Source of the DNA: Streptomyces sp. 2114.4
GTDB taxonomy: Bacteria; Actinomycetota; Actinomycetes; Streptomycetales; Streptomycetaceae
Reading direction: 5' to 3'
Assembly: GCF_900187385.1 (NCBI RefSeq)
Contig: NZ_FYEY01000001.1
Coordinates: 1,736,001-1,800,000, forward strand
Length of the DNA stretch: 64,000 nucleotides
The first letter of the stretch is position 1, and each line of letters opens with the position of its first letter. This document shows, in pieces, positions 60,154-64,000 of this stretch. Under the pieces are notes generated by a model that was given only the letters and a program-made list of their open reading frames with translations, was not told the origin of the DNA and searched no databases. The translations under genes and the position numbers were made by a program.

Positions 60154-61605
60154 CTACCGCTGACGACGCTGCCGCTTCCAGGGACCGGTGATGGCCAGCA
60201 TGATGCCGGGCTCCTGGATGTTGGCGAACAGCGTGCGCCCGTCCGGGGAGAACACCGGCCCGGTGAACTCGCTGAACTCCGGCTCGTCCGCGGTGCCGAT
60301 GTTGAGGTCGTTGCGGGCGATCGGGTAGGTCCGGCCGTCCTCGGTGGCCCCGAAGAGGTGCTGGACGCCCTCGCCGTCCTCGGCGATGATCAGCCCGCCG
60401 TAGGGCGAGACGGTGATGTTGTCGGGGCCGTCCAGGGCGCCGTCCTTCGACGGTTCCTTGTTGACGCCCAGCAGCACCTTCAGCGTCAGGGTCCGCCGCC
60501 GCGGGTCGTAGAACCAGACCTGGCCGTCGTGCTGGACGGGGCTCTCGTCGCGGGCGTACGAGGACACCACGTACGCGCCGCCGTCCGCCCACCACAGGCC
60601 CTCCAGCTTGCGGGCGCGGGTGACCTCACCGTCCTTGAACTGCTTGCGCACCGAGACCTTGCGGGCGTCGCGGTCGGGGACCTCGACCCAGTCGACGCCG
60701 TAGACGGTGCCGGCCTTGGTGGCGCGCGAGAGGTCGTCGACGAACCGGCCGCCGGAGTCGAAGCACTTGAAGGCCTCCAGCACGCCGGCGTCATCGGCCA
60801 GCGTGCGCAGCTGCCCGCGGCCGTGCCGGAATCCGTGCGGCGGGGTCCAGCGGTAGAACAGGCCGTTGGGGGTGTCGGCGTCCTCGGTCAGGAAGAGGTG
60901 GCCGCGCTGGGGGTCGACGACCACGGCCTCGTGGGCGTAGCGCCCCAGCGCCTTGACCGGCTTGGGGTTGCGGCCGGCCCGGAGGTCGTGCGGGTCGACC
61001 TCGAAGGCGTAGCCGTGGTCCTTGGTCATGCCGTGCTGGCCGGCCTTGTCCTCGTTCTCCTCGCAGGTGAGCCAGGTGCCCCAAGGAGTGGTGCCGCCGG
61101 CGCAGTTGGTGGAGGTACCGGCGATGCCGACCCACTCGCCGACCGGCGTACCGTCCTTGGCGACCTCGACCACGGTGCAGCCGCCGGCCGCCGCCGGGTC
61201 GTAGACCAGCCCCTCGGCCAGCGGCACCGGGTGCGGCCAGTCGGCGCGCGGGCCCTTCAGCTCGTGGTTGTTGACGAGGAGGGTGGTGCCGCGGTGGCCG
61301 GCGAAGGTGCCGGTGCCGTCGTGGTTGGAGGGGGTGGACTCGCCGCTGTCGAGCTTGGTGACGCCGGTCCGCGTGATGATCTTGTACGAGAACCCGGCGG
61401 GCAGCGCGAGGATGCCGTCGGGGTCCGGGACCAGCGGGCCGTAGCCGATGCCGTGGCCGTCCGCCGCACCGCCCGGGCCGGCGTCCGGCGCCTCCTCGGC
61501 CAGGGCCCCGGGCGCGGTGGCCAGCACCCCGACGCTCCCGGCCAGCGTGACCCCCGCGCCGGCGAGGGCGGAACGCTTGGCGAAGTCTCTGCGGGTGAGC
61601 GGCAT
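60154..61605 (-). CDS. phoX: Tat-exported PhoX family alkaline phosphatase
   Basis: 483 aa from ATG 61605 (AGGAG at 6 bases). A twin-arginine signal (TRRDFAKRSALAGAGVTLAG, with the RRDF core and AxA cleavage near PGALA-EE) opens the protein. The remainder is a DUF839/PhoX beta-propeller with TPSNHDGTGTFAGHRGTTLL, NNHELKGPRA, GIAGTSTNCAGGTTPWGTWL then TCEEN, HEAVVVDPQRGHLFLTEDA and DGPDNITVSPYGGLIIAEDG. The Glu and Cys/Thr-rich loops are those that bind Fe/Ca in PhoX. It removes phosphate from organic esters outside the cell. A PHO box lies at 61671-61688. Confidence 0.93.
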   Translation of the reverse strand: MPLTRRDFAKRSALAGAGVTLAGSVGVLATAPGALAEEAPDAGPGGAADGHGIGYGPLVPDPDGILALPAGFSYKIITRTGVTKLDSGESTPSNHDGTGTFAGHRGTTLLVNNHELKGPRADWPHPVPLAEGLVYDPAAAGGCTVVEVAKDGTPVGEWVGIAGTSTNCAGGTTPWGTWLTCEENEDKAGQHGMTKDHGYAFEVDPHDLRAGRNPKPVKALGRYAHEAVVVDPQRGHLFLTEDADTPNGLFYRWTPPHGFRHGRGQLRTLADDAGVLEAFKCFDSGGRFVDDLSRATKAGTVYGVDWVEVPDRDARKVSVRKQFKDGEVTRARKLEGLWWADGGAYVVSSYARDESPVQHDGQVWFYDPRRRTLTLKVLLGVNKEPSKDGALDGPDNITVSPYGGLIIAEDGEGVQHLFGATEDGRTYPIARNDLNIGTADEPEFSEFTGPVFSPDGRTLFANIQEPGIMLAITGPWKRQRRQR

Positions 61606-61670
61606 TGTCATCTCCTGGATGGCCGGTTTCTGCATCCCCTGTGCCTGCGCCGCACACGCTCTCGTGCGTC

Positions 61671-61688
61671 GTCGAACTCCAGTTGAAC
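61671..61688 (-). promoter_or_regulatory. PHO box (PhoP operator) upstream of phoX
   Basis: On the minus strand GTTCAACTGGA is followed by GTTCGAC, two 11-bp-spaced units matching the GTTCACC-like PHO-box unit (five of seven or better). The near unit is 66 bp upstream of the phoX start. It is the same architecture as the box ahead of the phosphate permease at 21696. Confidence 0.75.
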
Positions 61689-61713
61689 GCGGTGCGACAT
61701 CCAGGAAGCAGTT

Positions 61714-61767
61714 GGGGCCGGCCGGCGGATCAGGGCCGGGAGAGGTCCTGATCCGCCGGCCGGCCCC
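61714..61767 (-). terminator. strong hairpin downstream of the 61821 gene
   Basis: GGGGCCGGCCGGCGGATCAG plus G (61714-61734) pairs perfectly with its complement at 61747-61767 across a 12-base loop. Read on the minus strand it follows the stop of the 61821-63338 gene by 54 bases and precedes the phoX promoter, insulating phoX. Confidence 0.8.
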
Positions 61768-61820
61768 GGACGCGGGGGTGTCTGCCCGCGAGGTGGCCCG
61801 CCCCGGCGGTGCCCGGTGGT

Positions 61821-63338
61821 TCAGCCGGACTGCCGCGAGCGCGCCTTGAAGGCCGCCTTGCGGGCCTCCTTGGCCGCCTTCTTGTCCGGGTGCAGCCGGC
61901 CCATGGCCTCCAGGACGTCGGCGGTGGCCGGGTGGTCCACCCGCCAGGCCGTGTCGAAGAACCCGCTGTGCTGCTCGGTCAGGCCCTGCAGCAGGTCGCG
62001 CAGCTCGCCCGTGGCGTCCTCCTCGGCGCTCTCCAGCTGCGCCGCGATGGTGTCGACCGTCAGCCAGAAGATCATCTCCTGGGACGGCTCGGGGATGCCG
62101 GGCAGCGCCCGCTCGGCGAGCCAGACCCGGGCCAGGCCGCCGAGCTGCCGGTCGTCGAGCACCTCGCGCAGCGCGGCCTCGGCGTCCGGCGAGACCAGCG
62201 AGAGGGTCTGCTGGGCGGCCAGCCGGCGCCGCGGGGCGCGGTCGTCGTCGCCGCGGGCGGCGGTGAGCAGGTCCCGCGCGGCGTCCAGGGGCGTACGGGC
62301 GGCGAGCCACAGCTCGGACTCGGCCTGGGCCAGTGCCTCGGGGTAGTCGGGCAGCGCCTCCAGGAGGACATCGGCGTCCTTGTCGGCGAGGTCGCCGACC
62401 GCCGGGGCGTCCACCCCGGCATCCAGCATCCGGGCGCGTACCGCGTAGACGCCGAGCGGGGTGAGGCGGACCAGGCCGTAGCGGGAGACGTCCTCGTCGG
62501 TCAGCGGCCCCGCGGCGGAGGTCCCCGCGGCGGATCCCTGGGCAAGGACCGTCTCGCCGTCCTCGTCCAGCTCCTCGATCAGCGCCTCGTCGACGGGCTG
62601 GTAGGCGACCAGACCGATCGGCTCCAGCACCCGGAACTGGTCGTCCAGGCGCATCATCGCCTCGGAGACCTCTTCGAGGACGTCGTCGGTGGGCTCGTCC
62701 ATATCCTCCGGGACGATCATGGAGGCGGCCAGCGCGGGCAGCGGAACGTCCTGGTCAGGGCTCTCGTTCAGGGCCGTGAGCAGATAGAGGTTGCCGAGGA
62801 TGCCGTCCAGCAGCTCGGCCTCCTCCTCCGGGTTCCAGTCGATCGCGTCCAGGTCGAGTTCGCCGCCCTCGGTGAGCTGGTCGGCGAGATCGGCGAGGTC
62901 GGGGGCGGCCGCATCGGCGAGCACGGTCTCCATGCCGCCCAGCCAGATGTCGAGGATGTCCTGCGGGCTGCCGGAGGTGAGCTGGGCAAGCTCCTCGCCG
63001 GGGGTGGCGAGGCCGGCGGCGGCATCGTCGGGGAGGTCGTCGCCGTCCTCGCCGTCGGCGCTCTCCTCGATCTCCACGAGGCCGGTGTCCACGGCAAGCT
63101 GCCAGGCCTCGGCGGTATAGGCGGCGCCGTCCTCGTCGCCGGCCAGGCCCAGGTGCTCGGTGGCGGCGGCCAGCGGCTCGTCGAGGATCTGGCCGCCGAC
63201 GCCGACCGGGACACCCCGTTCGGCCCAGCGGGCGAGCTTCGCCGCCCGGGCCAGCAGGGGGGCGCTCAGCGCGTCCCTGGCCAGCTCCGCTTCGGAGTGC
63301 AGCCGCACCGGCGGCAGGGTGGGGCGGTCTGCGGACAT
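61821..63338 (-). CDS. large acidic helical protein of unknown function, paralogue of the 17837-19276 gene
   Basis: 505 aa. Acidic and helical, without signal peptide or membrane helix. Order of segments: LARAAKLARWAERGVPVGVG near the N terminus, a Glu/Asp-rich region (ESADGEDGDDL), a winged-helix-like part (RLDDQFRVLEPIGLVAYQPV, RYGLVRLTPLGVYAVR), then HEAT-like repeats LWLAARTPLDAARDLLTAAR, IFWLTVDTIAAQLESAE and HPATADVLEAMGRLHPDKKA with a basic tail (RKAAFKARSRQ). The paralogue at 17837-19276 has the same order. The function is unknown. GAGGAG upstream supports the ATG at 63338. Confidence 0.8.
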   Translation of the reverse strand: MSADRPTLPPVRLHSEAELARDALSAPLLARAAKLARWAERGVPVGVGGQILDEPLAAATEHLGLAGDEDGAAYTAEAWQLAVDTGLVEIEESADGEDGDDLPDDAAAGLATPGEELAQLTSGSPQDILDIWLGGMETVLADAAAPDLADLADQLTEGGELDLDAIDWNPEEEAELLDGILGNLYLLTALNESPDQDVPLPALAASMIVPEDMDEPTDDVLEEVSEAMMRLDDQFRVLEPIGLVAYQPVDEALIEELDEDGETVLAQGSAAGTSAAGPLTDEDVSRYGLVRLTPLGVYAVRARMLDAGVDAPAVGDLADKDADVLLEALPDYPEALAQAESELWLAARTPLDAARDLLTAARGDDDRAPRRRLAAQQTLSLVSPDAEAALREVLDDRQLGGLARVWLAERALPGIPEPSQEMIFWLTVDTIAAQLESAEEDATGELRDLLQGLTEQHSGFFDTAWRVDHPATADVLEAMGRLHPDKKAAKEARKAAFKARSRQSG

Positions 63339-63368
63339 CGGGTGCTCAGCTCCTCGGACGGACTACGG

Positions 63369-63400
63369 CTGGGGTGCCTCCCAGCGGTAGCTGGGGGAAC
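63369..63400. repeat. short intergenic palindrome, CTGGGGTGCCTCCCAGC type
   Basis: CCCAGC-GGTA-GCTGGG (63380-63395), flanked by CTGGGGTGCCT on the left and GGGAAC on the right. It resembles the inner part of the palindromic element at 17646-17835, and short elements like this are common between Streptomyces genes. Confidence 0.65.
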
Positions 63401-63479
63401 GCGCCGCCCAAGCGTAGACGGAATTCGCCGTAACCCGGACGCTTCACCCGCTCGCCCCCTGCCGGTCACCGGGAGAAGC

Positions 63480-63508
63480 TTGACAACTCCCCTGTGTGCG
63501 CAAGAGAT
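63480..63508 (+). promoter_or_regulatory. candidate promoter of the secreted nuclease gene
   Basis: TTGACA, the full -35 consensus, at 63480-63485, then a 17-base spacer and AGAGAT at 63503-63508. The -10 is poor. It lies about 86 bp upstream of the ATG. Confidence 0.35.
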
Positions 63509-63593
63509 TGACGCAGATCGACGCGCGTAGCGCGCGCCGGTCCGGCTCCGCACGCACCTTTCCGGCCACCCCCCATACACCTCGGAGGCATCC

Positions 63594-64000
63594 ATGCCGT
63601 CCCGTCGTTCACTCCGCAGACCGGTCACGCTCGGCGCGGTGATCTGTGCCGCCCTGGCCGGCGGACTGCTGACCGCCACGCAGTCCGCCTCCGCCGCCGG
63701 CACCCGGATCCACGACATCCAGGGCAGCACCCGCATATCCCCGCTGGCCGGACAGCAGGTCAGCGAGGTGCCCGGCACCGTCACCGCGATCCGCTCGTTC
63801 GGCTCGGCGCGCGGTTTCTGGGTGCAGGACCCGCACCCGGACAAGAACCCCGCCACCAGCGAGGCGGTCTTCGTCTTCACCGGAAAGGAGACGCCGAAGG
63901 TCGCCGTCGGCGACGCGATCACCTTCTCCGGCACGGTCAGCGAGTACTACCCGGGCGGCAAGGACGCCGGTCTGCAGTCCGTCACCGAGATCACCGGCGC
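63594..64000 (+). CDS. secreted endonuclease/exonuclease/phosphatase family protein (partial, runs off the right edge)
   Basis: The first 135 residues of the product. A signal peptide (RRSLRRPVTLGAVICAALAG then GLLTATQSASA) leads into IHDIQGSTRISPLAGQQVSE, RSFGSARGFWVQDPHPD, VFVFTGKETPKVAVGDAITF and EYYPGGKDAGLQSVTEITG. That is the N-terminal OB-like domain that precedes the nuclease domain in ExeM/NucH-type secreted DNases; the catalytic domain is beyond the window. GGAGG precedes ATG 63594. Probably used to take up DNA phosphate or nutrients. Confidence 0.8.
   Translation, partial: MPSRRSLRRPVTLGAVICAALAGGLLTATQSASAAGTRIHDIQGSTRISPLAGQQVSEVPGTVTAIRSFGSARGFWVQDPHPDKNPATSEAVFVFTGKETPKVAVGDAITFSGTVSEYYPGGKDAGLQSVTEITG

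Noticed and set aside
63441..63475. GCTTCACC and GGTCACC as a PHO box ahead of the secreted nuclease gene
   Set aside because: The units are 22 rather than 11 bases apart and differ from the consensus in the first bases; too weak compared with the boxes at 21696 and 61671.

Overview
The window is a stretch of chromosome from a high-GC actinomycete, almost certainly Streptomyces or a close relative. Coding GC is extreme, with GC-rich third positions and frequent GTG starts. There are PhoP-type PHO boxes, an AmaP/Asp23 envelope-stress operon, and a run of genes (pit transporter, cobalamin cluster, LAETG-anchored protein, amidohydrolase, ectABCD) that matches the order I recall around SCO1845-SCO1868 of S. 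coelicolor. I see no rRNA, tRNA, CRISPR array or intact insertion sequence.

Layout. 1-11 kb is mixed housekeeping: the start of a DUF485/monocarboxylate-permease operon with a CRP-like site, a secreted subtilisin, a MerR regulator whose stop codon is missing, a YhhN lysoplasmalogenase-sterol desaturase pair, peptidase E, a DEDDh exonuclease-BRCT protein, SURF1, a GH15 enzyme and an SDR. 11-14.5 kb is the Asp23/AmaP operon, whose first asp23 gene carries a frameshift in a GGC run. 14.5-21.4 kb holds an enoyl-CoA hydratase, a small HTH protein, an ABC-F ATPase, an unusual palindromic repeat, a large protein of unknown function (with a paralogue at 61.8-63.3 kb), a lipase-like hydrolase and a class II aldolase. 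21.7-23.4 kb is a PHO-box-controlled phosphate permease with its small membrane partner.

23.4-27.9 kb is the most unusual locus. It is a three-gene operon encoding an EACC1-like adaptor, an 875-residue transmembrane protein that joins a caspase-like protease to a substrate-binding-like region and a VWA domain, and a substrate-binding lipoprotein. It lies between the phosphate permease block and the cobalamin block and looks like a trans-envelope caspase-based conflict or signalling system.

28.0-38.1 kb is a B12-riboswitch-led cobalamin operon (cobD, cobQ, chelatase ChlI/D fusion, cobO, cobB, cobE-like, cbiX, cobC-like). No cobN is present. In its expected place is a 25-codon ORF joined to both neighbours by ATGA overlaps. 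38-42 kb has a glycosyltransferase, an SCO1860-family LAETG-anchored protein and an amidohydrolase. 42.4-45.9 kb is the complete ectoine/5-hydroxyectoine operon, ectABCD, closed by a strong terminator.

47.1-50.6 kb is an accessory island with visibly lower GC: an XRE-TPR regulator divergent from two small Cys-containing proteins, a Nudix hydrolase and a putative metalloenzyme of unknown function. 50.7-64 kb returns to core-like genes: a methyltransferase, a ketoglutaric-semialdehyde-type dehydrogenase with its IclR regulator, a two-component system, a uronate-dehydrogenase-like epimerase, GlsB/YeaQ, a double-TerD protein, another methyltransferase, a Tat-exported PhoX phosphatase with its own PHO box, and the start of a secreted nuclease. 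Pit and PhoX, both behind PHO boxes, form a phosphate-starvation pair within the window.
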